Notes: a model not told the origin generated them from the letters alone. A stretch of 64,000 nt of DNA from Jacaranda mimosifolia (GCA_018894105.1 CM032122.1:38657404-38721403); one strand, 5' to 3'. Counted from the first letter of the stretch, positions 44,248-56,282 are shown. Made by a program: numbers and translations.

Positions 44248-44934
44248 AAAATGTAGTACAAAACATTCAAGCCTATAGATTTAAATGAAATTATAGTATA
44301 TAATCTGTGTACATGCAATATATTTTAGAAGCATCTGTAGTACAAAAATATTCAAGTGTGCAGTATACATTAACTGAAAATATAGTATATAATCTGTGTA
44401 TCTGCAGTACATTTTAGAAGCAACTGTAGTACAAAATATTTAAGCCTGCAATATACATTAAATGAAAGTGTAATATATAATCTCTGTAACTGCAGTACAT
44501 TTTATAAACAAATGTAGTATAAACATTTATGCTTACAGTTCACATTAGGCAAAAGTGTAGCATATAATCTATGTAACTGCAGTACATTTTAGAAACATCT
44601 GTAGTACAAAACATTCAAGCATGTAGATTAAATTAAATTATAATTTAATATTTGTATATATGGAGTACATTTTAGAAGCATCTGTAGTACAAAAATATTT
44701 AGGCATGTAGTATATATTAACTGAAAATGTAGTTTATAACATGTGTATCTATAGTACATTTTAGAAGCAACTGTAATACAAAACATTTAAGCTTATAGGG
44801 TTTGAATCATACTTTGTATGTACATACATATGTAAATTGAAGCATACTTTGTTTATAATATTATTTTGTATGTAAGTATAATTTTCCATCAAGTATTTAT
44901 AATATTTTTATTTCAGTACAATATGAGGGAAATG

Positions 44935-45720
44935 AATTATAAATGTAGAACGAACAAAGTATAAATGGTGTTATGTTGAAGTACACTTCAATTCAATTGA
45001 AATCGAGCAGTGAATTTGAGTACAATATGATGGAAATGAAGTACAAATATAGAACAAACAAAGTATAAATGGTGTTATGTTGAAGTATAATTCAATTAAA
45101 TTGAAATCGAGCAGTGAATTTAAGTACAATATGATAGAAATGAAGTACAAGCGTAGAACAAACAAAGTATAAATAGTGTTATGTTGAAGTACAGTTCAAT
45201 TAAATTGAAACTGGACAGTGAATTTGAGTACAATATGATGGAAATGAAGTACAAACGTAGAACAAATAAAGTATAAATGATGTTATGTTGAAGTACACTT
45301 CAATTAAATTGAAGTTGGACAGTGAATTTGAGTACAATATGATGTAAATGAAGTACAAACTTAGAACAAACAAAATATAAATGGTGTTATGTTGAAGTAC
45401 ACTTCAACTAAATTGAAATCGAACAGTGAATTTGAGTACAATATCATAGAAATGAAGTACAAACATAAAACAAACAAAGTATAAATGGTGTTATGTTGAA
45501 TTACACTTCAACTAAATTGAAATCACGAAGTGAATTGAGTACAATATGATGAAAACAAAGTACAAATATAGAACAAACAAAGTATAAATGGTGTTATGTT
45601 AAAGTACACTTCAATTCAATTGAAACCGGATAATGAATTTGAGTAAAATATGATGAAAATGTAGTACAAATGTAGAACAAACAAAGTATAAATGGTGTTA
45701 TGTTGAAGTACACTTATTGC
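44935..45720 (+). repeat. 104-bp satellite in left arm, about eight units
   Basis: The word AAATGGTGTTATGTTGAAGT recurs at steps of about 104 bp (44963, 45067, 45171 variant, 45275, 45379, 45484, 45587, 45691). Each unit also carries GAGTACAATATGAT and GAAGTACAAA. There is no conserved reading frame. Confidence 0.9.
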
Positions 45721-45996
45721 AATTGAATAATTAGTCTCCAATAATTGTAGTGATGGTCAAATACAATATTTTGAGATTATCAAATAAGGTGAAGTACGTA
45801 TTTGTATGGATTATATGGTGGATATTATTGTCAAATGCTCATTTATTTACATCTTTGAAAGTATAAGTATTCTTTACATTACTGCAATTGATAACATTCA
45901 TTCGTTCAACATTAGTGGTTAACACTTTAAAACTTTAATATTATTTTATTCATATAATAAATATTACACATATTTTTAGAGTTTGGTTATTAATTA

Positions 45997-46093
45997 CATA
46001 TTTCATTTCGGCCATTATGTACTCCATTTCTTAATATTTTTACTAATATTGTTGAATTGAAATTTGTTCAATGATTTGATTTTTAAGTCTCAG
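45997..46093. other. 97-nt loop between palindrome arms
   Basis: Unpaired sequence between the inverted arms, AT-rich, with no motif that I recognise. A spacer this short would let a transcript fold into an RNA hairpin of about 3.1 kb. Confidence 0.85.
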
Positions 46094-49000
46094 TAATTAA
46101 TAACCAAACTCTAAAAATGTGTGTAATATTTATTATATGAATAAAATAATATTTAAGTTTTAAAGTGTTAACCACTAATGTTGAACGAATGAATGTTATC
46201 AATCGCAGTAATGTAAAGAATACTTATGTTTTCAAATATGTAAATAAATGAGCATTTGACAATAATATCCACCCTATAACCCATACAAAAACGTATTTCA
46301 CCTTATTCGATAATCTCAAAATATTGTATTTGACCATCACTACAATTATTGGAGACTAATTATTTAATTGCAATAAGTGTACTTCAACATAACACCATTT
46401 ATACTTTGTTTGTTCTACATTTGTACTATATTTTCATCATATTTTACTCAAATTCATTGTCCGGTTTCAATTGAATTGAAGTGTACTTTAACATAACACT
46501 ATTTATACTTTGTTTGTTCTATATTTGTACTTTATTTTCATCATATTGTACTCAATTCACTTCCTGATTTCAATTTAATTGAAGTGTACTTCAACATAAC
46601 ACCATTTATACTTTGTTTGTTTTATGTTTGTACTTCATTTCTATGATATTGTACTCAAATTCACTGTTCGATTTCAATTTAGTTGAAGTGTACTTCAACA
46701 CAACACCATTTATATTTTGTTTGTTCTAAGTTTGTACTTCATTTACATCATATTGTACTCAAATTCACTGTCCAACTTCAATTTAATTGAAGTGTACTTC
46801 AACATAACATCATTTATACTTTATTTGTTCTACGTTTGTACTTCATTTCCATCATATTGTACTCAAATTCACTGTCCGGTTTCAATTTAATTGAACTGTA
46901 CTTCAACATAACACTATTTATACTTTGTTTGTTCTACGCTTGTACTTCATTTCCATCATATTGTACTTAAATTCACTGCTCGATTTTAATTTAATTGAAT
47001 TGTACTTCAACATAACACCATTTATACTTTGTTTGTTCTATATTTGTACTTCATTTCCATCATATTGTACTCAAATTCACTGCTTGATTTCAATTGAATT
47101 GAAGTGTACTTCAACATAACACCATTTATACTTTGTTTGTTCTACATTTGTAATTCATTTCCCTCATATTGTACTGAAATAAAAATATTATAAATACTTG
47201 ATGGAAAATTATACTTACATACAAAATAATATTATAAACAAAGTATGCTTCAATTTACATATGTATGTACATACAAAGTATGATTCAAACCCTATAGGCT
47301 TAAATGCTTTGTATTACAGTTGCTTCTAAAATGTACTATAGATACACATGTTATATACTACATTTTCAGTTAATATATACTACATGCCTGAATGTTTTTG
47401 TACTACAAATGCTTCTAAAATGTACTCCATATATACAAATATTAAATTATAATTTAATTTAATCTACATGCTTGAATGTTTTGTACTACAGATGCTTCTA
47501 AAATGTACTGCAGTTACATAGATTATATGCTACACTTTTGCCTGATGTGAACTACAAGCATAAATGTTTATACTACATTTGTTTATAAAATATACTGCAA
47601 TTACAGAGATTATATAATACACTTTCATTTAATGTATACTGCAGGCTATATTTTGTATTACAGTTGCTTCTAAAATGTACTGCAGATACACAGATTATAT
47701 ATTATATTTTCAGTTAATGTATACTGCACGCTTGAATATTTTTGTACTACAGATGCTTCTAAAATATACTGCATGTACACAGATTATATACTATAATTTC
47801 ATTTAAATCTATAGGCTTGAATGTTTTGTACTACATTTTCGCAACTTCCTCTCCCGGTGTCCAAATCACTTGCCGCTTGAACCGTTGGATAGCTCTCGGC
47901 TTATACATTAACTCCACAAAATTCCAGCCCCATCCAATTCTCCATGGAACAGTAATTTCCCTCGCAATAAGCTGGAATTACAGCATTGCCACTGCACTGC
48001 CGCATTCTAAAGATCTTCGTCATTTCCTATCCAAACGGAACCATTTACTGGTGAAACTTGGTGGGAACGTTGCCAACACCTCAAGGAACACCCCACTGAA
48101 ACAGTTTCACAAAATTCCTTTTCCAAGACACTCTGCTCAATGCATCTTTGCACTACCTACGTGCAATAAGACCGCTCTAGGTCGCCCTCAATGTTCGGTG
48201 CCCAAACGATCACGGAATGACTTCAAACTTGGTGGGAAGCATCCTCATAACTCAAGAAATATGCCATTGAAACAGTTTTTCAAACCGCACCTCGTAAGAG
48301 TCTCTGCTCATGGGCCTTTTTCGCCTTATCGGGTGAGCCGACAATGCCTTGCCGCTCATAATGCTCCTTCAAGTCACGGTCGCAATTCTTCTCCAATGAG
48401 CGACCCATGACATTCTCCCCCACTCGATCCGTTGACATCCTCATCAACACATACACAAGGACCCGAAGTGTATGCGGTGCCCCAACTCAACTCTGATCTC
48501 TTTTTTGCACCGGATGAGTTTTGCTCCTCTTTACACAGATTATATACTACACTTTCATTTAATGTATACTACAGACTTAAATATTTTGTACTACAAATAC
48601 ACAAATTTTATACTATATTTTCAGTTAATGTATATTGCACGCTTTAATGCTTTTGTACTATAGATGCTTCTAAAATATACTGCATGCACACAAATTATAT
48701 ATTATAATTTCATTTAATCTGCAGCTTTGAATATTTTGTACTACAAATGCTTTTAAAATGTACTGCAGTTACACATATTATATACTACATTTTTGCTTAA
48801 TGTGTACTGCAAGCTTGAATGTTTATACTACATTTGCTTCTAAAATATACTGCAATTACACAGATTATATACTACACTTTTGCTTAATATGTACTGCAAG
48901 CTTGGATATTTTGTACCACAAATAATATACTACCACTTTCAGATAATTTTACCATATAATTTCAGGTAAAAAGAAGTATAAACCTCAAAAAAGTGAAGTA

Positions 49001-49206
49001 CAACTTTCATGCCTTTCAAGTACAAATAAAAAACTTCCCATCTCACAATAAAAATCATATATATCAATTGGGTTCAAGTGTTTAACAACTAAAAAGGGAA
49101 TCAAAACCCTAAACATGAGAAAATAGACAAGAAATAAGTACAACACTGAAAAATCACAGACATTTAAAACTGTAAATGCAGAAAACATATATTTGTTTCT
49201 TTCGAT
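46094..49206 (-). repeat. Right arm of 3.1-kb palindrome
   Basis: The inverted copy of 42881-45996, including the satellite (about 46370-47155) and the captured retrotransposon piece (47843-48536). Homology ends at TTTCGAT (49206), matching ATCGAAAG at 42881. Beyond this the two sides differ until the outer terminal repeats. Confidence 0.95.
47843..48536 (-). mobile_element. Captured LTR-retrotransposon piece in right arm
   Basis: The mirrored copy of 43554-44247 with scattered changes, its polypurine tract appearing as TTCTCCCCCACTC on the plus strand near 48413. Same endpoints relative to the arm as the left copy, so the capture preceded formation of the palindrome. Confidence 0.6.
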
Positions 49207-49492
49207 CACTTCTTTTTGTATTTCGCTTCTTGTTGCCGCTGTTTCTCCTTCCATGGTCACAGAAAAAATGGCAGAATTTTTGGTGTTTTTTTTTTCCTTT
49301 TTTTTTTTTCTCTTCTTCTTCTCGCGTCAATGGCAGAGGAACGATTTCGTGCCCTTTTGTTTGGCTGCTTGGGGAAGTCGTCGATTTCAGGAAAAAAAAT
49401 ATGAAAGCATTCTTCTTGAAGAGAAAAATGCATTTCTCAGGTATTTTTGTTGTTTTCTCTAGTTACAAGGATATATGTGTCTTTCTAAAAGA
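49207..49492 (-). other. Right-unique segment with possible second ORF start
   Basis: On the minus strand an ATG at 49254 (context GTGACCATGG) opens a frame beginning MEGETAATRSEIQKEV that runs on into the arm. The plus strand has T-rich and TTC-rich runs. By analogy with MuDR, where two genes start from opposite ends, this could be the start of a second element gene, but I recognise no family. Confidence 0.3.
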
Positions 49493-49598
49493 TATGGGGA
49501 GTGATTTCTAAGTTTTGTAAAAAAGTAGGGAGTTTAGTGTGTAAAAATTCAAATGGGGACTGAACACTAAAGTGAAAGTAGGTTTAGGGATTTTTTTC

Positions 49599-49925
49599 TA
49601 ATTAACCGTTAAATTAATAACCGAAAAATCACTAATGAGAAAACAAATCCAATATATTAAATTTGTAATCAGAACATCACCAATAACCAATGTTTGTGTA
49701 ATTATAAAAAAAAAAAAAAGAGGAAATATCTAAATAATTGTCCCTAATAACATTTAAATCCTGTGGATAACAGACATTCCCCCTTTTGTCCCTGGTGGCT
49801 TCACCTTTGCCATTAAAAATATCAAAATTCATAACAAAAGTTTCTCGACAAAATTGTCCAAATATATAAAAATATTTATATAGAAGTATATTTTATGAAT
49901 AAAATAAATAATGAACAAAAATAGA
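49599..49925. other. Intergenic DNA between foldback element and PDX1
   Basis: AT-rich, with no recognisable gene or bounded element. Confidence 0.5.
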
Positions 49926-50281
49926 GGGAAATGTTTGGTTATGTTTCCCCAAAACAATATTGTTTTGGGAAAATATAATCAAATATATCTTTATTTTCCC
50001 TCCAAAACTCACATTTTTTAATATATACATACATATTGTGTGTGTATATATATTATATATTTTTTATTATTATTTTAATATTAAAAAAACCATACAATTC
50101 CATTTCAATTCAAAAATTCAACAAAAAAGCATTGATCTGATTGCTACAATAAAAAAATCTCCTCCAAAACATCAACAACCATATTAAAAAATAATTTTTA
50201 TATTTTTTAATAATTTATATTTTTTAAAAATATAATAAACACATAATAAAATCATATAAAAAAACATAACCGAACATTCCC
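49926..50281 (-). mobile_element. MITE family A copy in the PDX1 promoter region
   Basis: A 356-bp element with ends GGGAAATGTTTGGTTATGTTT and ACATAACCGAACATTCCC (inverted), flanked by AGA on both sides (49923-49925, 50282-50284). It is very similar to the copy at 9437-9735 in the same orientation, and contains GTGTGTGTATATATAT and ATTCAACAAAAAAGCATTGAT. It ends 182 bp before the PDX1 start codon. The best-preserved terminal repeats of the family here suggest a fairly recent insertion. Confidence 0.85.
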
Positions 50282-50463
50282 AGAAATTTTCATATAATAT
50301 TATTTTGCAGACTTCCCTAGCCACTTGAGTCCCAATCTCACTCCTACTTAATAACCCTCCACCCATTCATTCTTTGCTTGCCCTATCTATCTTCCCAATT
50401 TCATTTCTCTGTAGCGCCACTCTCTGGAATTTTTTTGCTTTAATCATCAATTCAATAGAAATA

Positions 50464-50973
50464 ATGGCAGGAAGTGGAGTCGTAACCGTCTATGGCAACG
50501 GCGCAATCACCGAGACCACTAAGCAATCCCCCTTTTCTGTCAAGGTCGGCCTCGCTCAGATGCTCCGTGGCGGCGTTATCATGGACGTCGTCACCCCTGA
50601 GCAAGCCCGCGTCGCCGAAGAAGCCGGCGCCTGCGCCGTCATGGCCCTGGAGCGTGTTCCCGCCGACATCCGGGCCCAAGGCGGCGTGGCGCGCATGTCC
50701 GACCCGCAGCTAATCAAGGAAATCAAGCAGGCGGTCACCATCCCTGTGATGGCCAAGGCCCGGATTGGTCATTTCGTGGAGGCCCAAATCCTTGAAGCCA
50801 TCGGCATCGACTACGTCGATGAATCCGAGGTGCTCACCCCCGCCGATGATGAAAACCACATCAACAAGCACAACTTCCGCATCCCTTTCGTGTGCGGCTG
50901 CCGCAACCTCGGGGAGGCGCTCCGCCGCATCCGGGAGGGCGCCGCCATGATACGCACCAAGGGGGAGGCCGGT

Positions 50974-51004
<31 letters not shown>

Positions 51005-51396
51005 TGCGTTCCGTGATGGGCGACATCCGCGTCCTCCGCAACATGGACGACGACGAGGTTTTCACCTTCGCTAAGAAGATCCAGGCGCCCTACGATCTCG
51101 TGATGCAGACCAAGCAACTGGGGAGGCTTCCGGTGGTGCACTTCGCCGCTGGAGGAGTGGCGACGCCTGCGGACGCTGCGCTGATGATGCAGCTGGGATG
51201 CGATGGCGTGTTTGTTGGTTCCGGAGTGTTCAAGAGCGGGGACCCAGCCCGACGGGCACGGGCAATAGTCCAAGCCGTGACCCATTACAGCGACCCGGAG
51301 GTGCTGGCGGATGTGAGCTGCGGGCTCGGTGAAGCCATGGTAGGAATTAATCTCAATGATGATAAGGTGGAGAGGTATGCGAATAGGTCAGAGTGA
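50464..51396 (+). CDS. PDX1: Pyridoxal 5'-phosphate synthase subunit PDX1 (intronless)
   Basis: Synthase subunit of de novo vitamin B6 synthesis. It builds pyridoxal phosphate from ribose 5-phosphate, glyceraldehyde 3-phosphate and ammonia supplied by the glutaminase PDX2, as a cytosolic dodecamer. The frame gives 310 residues with no intron, the usual plant PDX1 size and gene form. The substrate lysines are K98 (PVMAKAR) and K166 ([11 protein letters not shown]), at the same numbers as in Arabidopsis PDX1. The phosphate-binding GEAGTG loop and the GGVATP(A)DAALMMQLG and FVGSGVFKS segments are intact. The ATG at 50464 gives the family N-terminus; the frame extends 30 codons upstream only to a TTG and is not conserved. 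Coding GC is far above that of the flanks, as expected for a highly expressed gene. Because lysines and loops are present, it should be a catalytic PDX1.1/1.3-type member. Confidence 0.97.
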
Positions 51397-52021
51397 AGTG
51401 GAAAATGTTATGGGTCGAATATTTTGGGTCCACTTAGATTACTGTGGGGTTGATCTTGTTGTTCCTTTGTCATTTGGGTCCTAATACTTTGTCATAATTC
51501 AGATACATATCTGATGAATTCTATTCTCAATGGAAATCCCTTTCATTTTAGCTTTCAATCATTATGCTATAAGCCTATAACCATTGATTGATTGAAGGGT
51601 TTAGAGATATTCTTGTACGTGTGCGTGTGGATGATTAGTCTTTGAGCCATTTGCTTGGCAATGGGTTCTTGAGCTATGGATGGTGTGTGGTACTTGATTT
51701 TGTGTAACTATTACATAGACATACAACAACCACAGTAGATTGAGCTGTCACCCTCTTTACATTTATATGTGTATAATACGAGGTTTGCAATTCAAATCTA
51801 AATTAAAATAAGTGCACGTGCACGAGCGTCAATAGAAAAATTACTAATGTACATTTGAGAGGAAAAATTATTTGAAAGTTCAATGAATTGAGAATGTAAC
51901 ATCAACATTGATATCTAATAATTTGTTATGAGTAGCTTTTAGCTCTTTTCTTTCTTTCTTTTTTCTTTTTTTTTTATACTTTTAGCTCTTTTCTTTCTTT
52001 TACTTTTTTATTTGTTCGTAT
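51397..52021. other. PDX1 3' flank, no further gene
   Basis: Presumed 3' UTR followed by AT-rich intergenic DNA. A TTTAGCTCTTTTCTTTCTTT phrase is repeated near 51936 and 51982. Nothing else was recognised. Confidence 0.45.
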
Positions 52022-52653
52022 CAATGTTTGAAAAATTGGATCGTTCATTGAATTGAAAAATTTACCGATTCATGATTTACTAATTTAACTATTGGTCGGA
52101 TCGTAATTGAACCGCAATTGAATCAAAAAATTTATCGATTCACGATTCACTGGTTTAATCGTTGGTCGGATCGTAATTGAACCGTGACGTCATAATTATG
52201 AAATATATATTTATATTATATATATTACATAAAAATTAATAAAATGTCAAAATATAAAACATAAAGAGCTTAAATGATATTATCTAACATTACAATCCAA
52301 ATTTCGCAATTCATATTATAAATGATCACAACAATTTAAATATATCAAATCTAACGTTTAAAGTTGAGAGTGTGTTAGTTAATTCTAAACTTTAAACTAA
52401 GGCTTTTAGATAGCTTGTGAAGTGTATTTTAACCTTTAAACTTTGTATTTAGACCATTTTTTTTAAATGATAATTTCATTAAAAATTAAATGAAAAAATC
52501 GATCCGGTTCAACGGTCTGACCAACCGATTTGAACGGTTTTTACAAAACATGGCATTTTTTTTTCAATTTTTTGATTTTTTGAGAAAATCGGACTGATTC
52601 ACCGGCCGATTAATGGACCAACCGACTGATCCGATCCGATTTTTTAAACAGTG
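52022..52653. mobile_element. hAT-type non-autonomous element, family C, second copy
   Basis: A 632-bp element with ends CAATGTTTGAAAAATTGG and GATTTTTTAAACAGTG (inverted), flanked by the exact 8-bp repeat GTTCGTAT (52014-52021, 52654-52661). The ends match the element at 30815-31514. Inside, an approximately 76-bp block ending GGTCGGATCGTAATTGAACC is tandemly repeated. No transposase frame. Confidence 0.9.
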
Positions 52654-52661
52654 GTTCGTAT

Positions 52662-55600
52662 GTATATTAAGAGTTGATTAAATTCGAATTTTTGGTATTG
52701 AATTATTGTCAATGGAAGCATGACCCCAGCTGCTAGTTTACATGGTTTGCCTTTTTGCATTCTTATTTTCTCTTTCTTACTTTTTGTATTTGTCCATCAT
52801 CTTAAGGTTTTTTCTCTCTCTCTGTCTCTTGGAAGTATAGTTCTTAGAAGTCACATTCCGTGGTCGATACTCTACCAAAATAAATAAATGAATAATTTCC
52901 AAATCTTTTAATTTAGATGTTGATCTTAGTGAAGAAAACCTTTTTTATGTTATCGGTGGGCGGTGAGTGGAGCTTGTGCGGCTAAACTTGAGCGTGGATA
53001 GTAATGGTGGATAAAGAATTGGTTTTTAGTTTTTGGTTTGAACGGCCGTTCTTATTTGACTGCGTGTGCATTTCTACGCCGTAAAACAAAACCTATTTTT
53101 AGGGACAACACCTTTTGAGAAAACACCAACACACTTCTCCCACTCATATATATGGAAATATATAAATATATATCTTTTAAATTATTGTTATTTGCACTCC
53201 AAAATTTATTATTTGCATTTTATTCTAAATTTTTATGTTAGATTATTGACCAAAATATTCATTTACTTTTCAAATGCATTTATATTAATTTGCAATAAAA
53301 ATATACTCTTCAATATAAGAATTGTCACTCTCAACTTTGTTACTCATGAAAATATTCAACCTCAACTTATCTAACTTAATATGAAATAACATATATATAT
53401 TATTTTTTTCTCTAATTCTCATAAATAATTTGGAGAATATAATACATTTTTCTATAACAACAACAATATTTAAGTGGTATTTAAATTTTTAATTCAAAAA
53501 GTTTTTGACATATAATGGTATTTAAATTTGAACTTTGAAATGAAATATAACTTAAATATGGTTGTTCACAGGTTACCCATGGGTTGGGTCAAAAAGTGGC
53601 AAGTAATTAGAATGTGGGTAAAATTACTCGCATTTTATTAGATGGAGAGAATGAGGCTTATCATCTGCAAGTTTTTTGGGTATCCTAGAGTGGGTGATAT
53701 TTTGCCAAATCTAAATAACAAATTACAGTGTTGTTTTCTTCCTTTATTTCATTTTTTTTATTGAAATAACTTTACGCAACAATCTTTATTAAGTAAAACA
53801 AGACCCACATTGGGGTGTGAAAATATACTATTTCGTAATAATGCTATCATTTTTCTATTGAAATCCATAACTATGTCTTCAATGAGATAATTGAATTTAG
53901 AGATGGGATAATTTGTTTATTTTTATGTACTCTATCAAGTTTGACGTGGAATGAATCAAAACTAGGAATAAATCAAGATTATATCTAATAGGACAAATAA
54001 TAGTACACTAAGAATATAATTGTTTAGCAATTTAAATTAAATGATATCTTGAAAATAAAGGAATACAACAGTCAATTTCTATAAACTAAAAATCAAGTAA
54101 AGTGCGAACAACAAACTTTGAAGTGCAAATAACGATATTCATTTTTTAATTATTTGCTAGTTTGAATGTGAGCTCAGTTAACATTACATGTTCTTTTTTA
54201 AATATGGAATGTTAAATGATTAATTCCATTCTTTAAAGAAGTATTGTGATGATATATCGTTTGAAAGTTTACTAATATTTGAAAAAAAATTAACAGGATT
54301 AAGTATAGACAGATTATTTCATTAGAGTCTTCATTCACATTGGTAATTTTGACACATTCAAGGCATGCGATAAAAATTTTAAGTACAAAATTTTTCTTAT
54401 ATATGTTACCATTATTTCTAAAAGTTTAAATTAAATTATTTAAATTTTAAATAAAAGGGGAACATGAAATATAGAAGAAATAAGAGAGACGATAGGGGAA
54501 AAAATTACCTTTTTAAAGAATTCTGACTGATTCTTTAACTACTTTACATATAATTCGAATCTGCCATCGCTCTATTAGTATAAATAAGAGCTTACTACCA
54601 AGTTGCTCGTCTAACCAAAGGACAAAAAGTTATTTAAAAGTAATGTGGATTAAAAAATAATAATAAAGATATTTTAAAAAGAACTAGAAAATATGTATTA
54701 ATTAAAGAGTCAAATTTGATTAATGGACACGAGCACTTGTCCTCTTAAATCCTACGAATTATGATTCTATTATTAATTTATTAATAATGAATTTAAAGGG
54801 TTACGCACTCAATTGTATAATTTTTTAATATAGAAAAATATATTATAATATATAAGAGTTGTATTAATTATTGAGTCTTAATTTATTGGGTATTGGTTAC
54901 AGAAATTGAGGGTGAAGGTGGCTGAAGTGTTCCGCTTGCTTTTGCCCACCGAGGGCCCCAGGGGAGACCAACAAGTAGACCAAAAAGAAAGTTGAATGAG
55001 AAACTCAAATTCAATTTGAATTTACTAAACTTTATATTTATAAATTTAAGTACGACGCCACTTAATTAATTAATTAATTATTCGATAGAGCAATTACTAA
55101 TCATTCTTCTTGAAAGATTAATTTATATATTTGTATTAAATAATGATCCAAAAATGTATGTTTTTATTAATATAATTATTCTTTTTTTTTTTTTTTATAG
55201 TCTATTGCATGTTATGTGTATTGAGTTATTTTAATCTAATATAAAGTATTAGTGGCCTTAATCTATATAAATCTTATCAATTGTTAGGTCTTAGTTGAAA
55301 TTAAACTTAATGCTCCATTTTCATTTAAATATGTTAAAGGAAAAAATATCACATAGATTTCCTTCGAAATCTGTATGCATTGGAAAAGGTGTGTGGGTGG
55401 GGTCGGTTGGTGGAGGTGGGGTATCAAATAAAAAATTGTTTATTTTTATTTAAAAATTTTAAATTTTATAACTTATATAATTTTTATTAAAAACATAACT
55501 CATTGAAATATATTAAAAAGGTCACCAAAACCCACGTATAATATGATAATATGTTGTGTTGAAACTGTTATAATTGGCACCTATATCAAGTGGAATTTGG

Positions 55601-56282
55601 TCGAGTTACATGATAAGAGATGGATCATATATAATTTTATATATACATACGAGATGTCTCCTAGAAACAACCCGTTAAGGAGACCTAAATTTTTTTGACT
55701 CGATCGATTATAGAGTTGCTTAAATTTCTATAGTCAAAATTAAAAATAAATTGTAAAAGTTTAATAAAAATCAAGTAATTAAGGTAAGATAAATTAAAAA
55801 TAAATTTATAATATACTTTTAATGTTTAAATCATGTTTTCAAAATGAGAGTAAGGGGCTCGATGATATGAAAAAATAAGATCTTGAAGACAAAAAAAACT
55901 TTGACTGTATGTCAATTTTGGTTGAAATCTATAATATAACGTATGTGTAAACTTTGGGAATATATCAATATGGGATTGTGTTCATGCGGGAAAAGAACCT
56001 TGACACATCCCCTAATAAAAAATGACCAACAAAACTAAAATTCTAAAGATTTGTCAAAATCCCCTAATAATATAAAAATTTGAAAGAAAATATGGGTGCA
56101 GTGCAAGAAACTCCTAGAAAAAAGTAGGATCATAAAAAATACGAAGAATAGAAAGAAGTGGTCAACAAGAAAGCTGTTTAGAATCTTTGAATAGGAAAGA
56201 ATCAAACTACTTACGTGACTAATTCAAATATAAATTTGGTAATTTTGCACAATATTGTCATTTTCATACGATCTCTTACTAA
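52662..56282. other. Gene-free AT-rich intergenic DNA
   Basis: No recognisable gene. The stretch at 53080-53410 has C-rich words and weak likeness to MITE family A. A short GC-richer island lies near 54905-54975, without a frame of known family. The rest is low-complexity AT sequence. Confidence 0.45.

Larger units (their letters stand above)
42881..45996 (+). repeat. Left arm of 3.1-kb palindrome
   Basis: 3116 nt that match 46094-49206 in inverted orientation almost colinearly: paired coordinates sum to 92087-92090 at the outer end, in the middle and at the loop. Contents in order: TACTT-rich stretch, a captured LTR-retrotransposon piece (43554-44247), blocks of about 90 bp with TGTAGTATA and CTGCAGTACA, then the 104-bp satellite (about 44935-45720) and a unique-looking stretch to the loop. 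By eye the arms differ at only a few percent of sites. Confidence 0.95.
41807..49598. mobile_element. Mutator-like foldback element, 7.8 kb
   Basis: Outer imperfect terminal inverted repeats of about 105 bp (41807-41911 and 49493-49598) start GAAAA and share CAGTCCCCA, AACTCCCTA and A(G/A)A(G/A)ATNACTCC words. Inside are a MULE transposase first exon (42251-42480), a 3.1-kb left arm (42881-45996), a 97-nt loop (45997-46093) and a mirrored right arm (46094-49206). Left-unique (41912-42880) and right-unique (49207-49492) segments separate the arms from the outer repeats. No convincing 9-bp target duplication was found, so the outer ends are provisional. The assignment to Mutator-like rests on the transposase fragment. 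Long inverted arms with internal direct repeats are the hallmark of foldback transposons. Confidence 0.75.

Noticed and set aside
44935..45720. CRISPR-like regularly spaced array
   Set aside because: The 104-bp units are contiguous tandem copies without unique spacers, in a plant nuclear genome; it is a satellite.
47817..48410. 197-codon plus-strand frame and its mirrored 136-codon frame at 43677-44087
   Set aside because: They lie in the captured LTR-like segment, are mirrored in both palindrome arms, and resemble no protein; treated as chance frames in retroelement DNA.
50374..50463. In-frame 30-codon N-terminal extension of PDX1
   Set aside because: It begins with TTG, not ATG, and is absent from the PDX1 family; the ATG at 50464 gives the conserved N-terminus and the expected 98/166 lysine numbers.
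50710..51285. 191-codon antisense frame and other long frames across PDX1
   Set aside because: These are GC-rich shadows of the PDX1 coding strand with no family resemblance.
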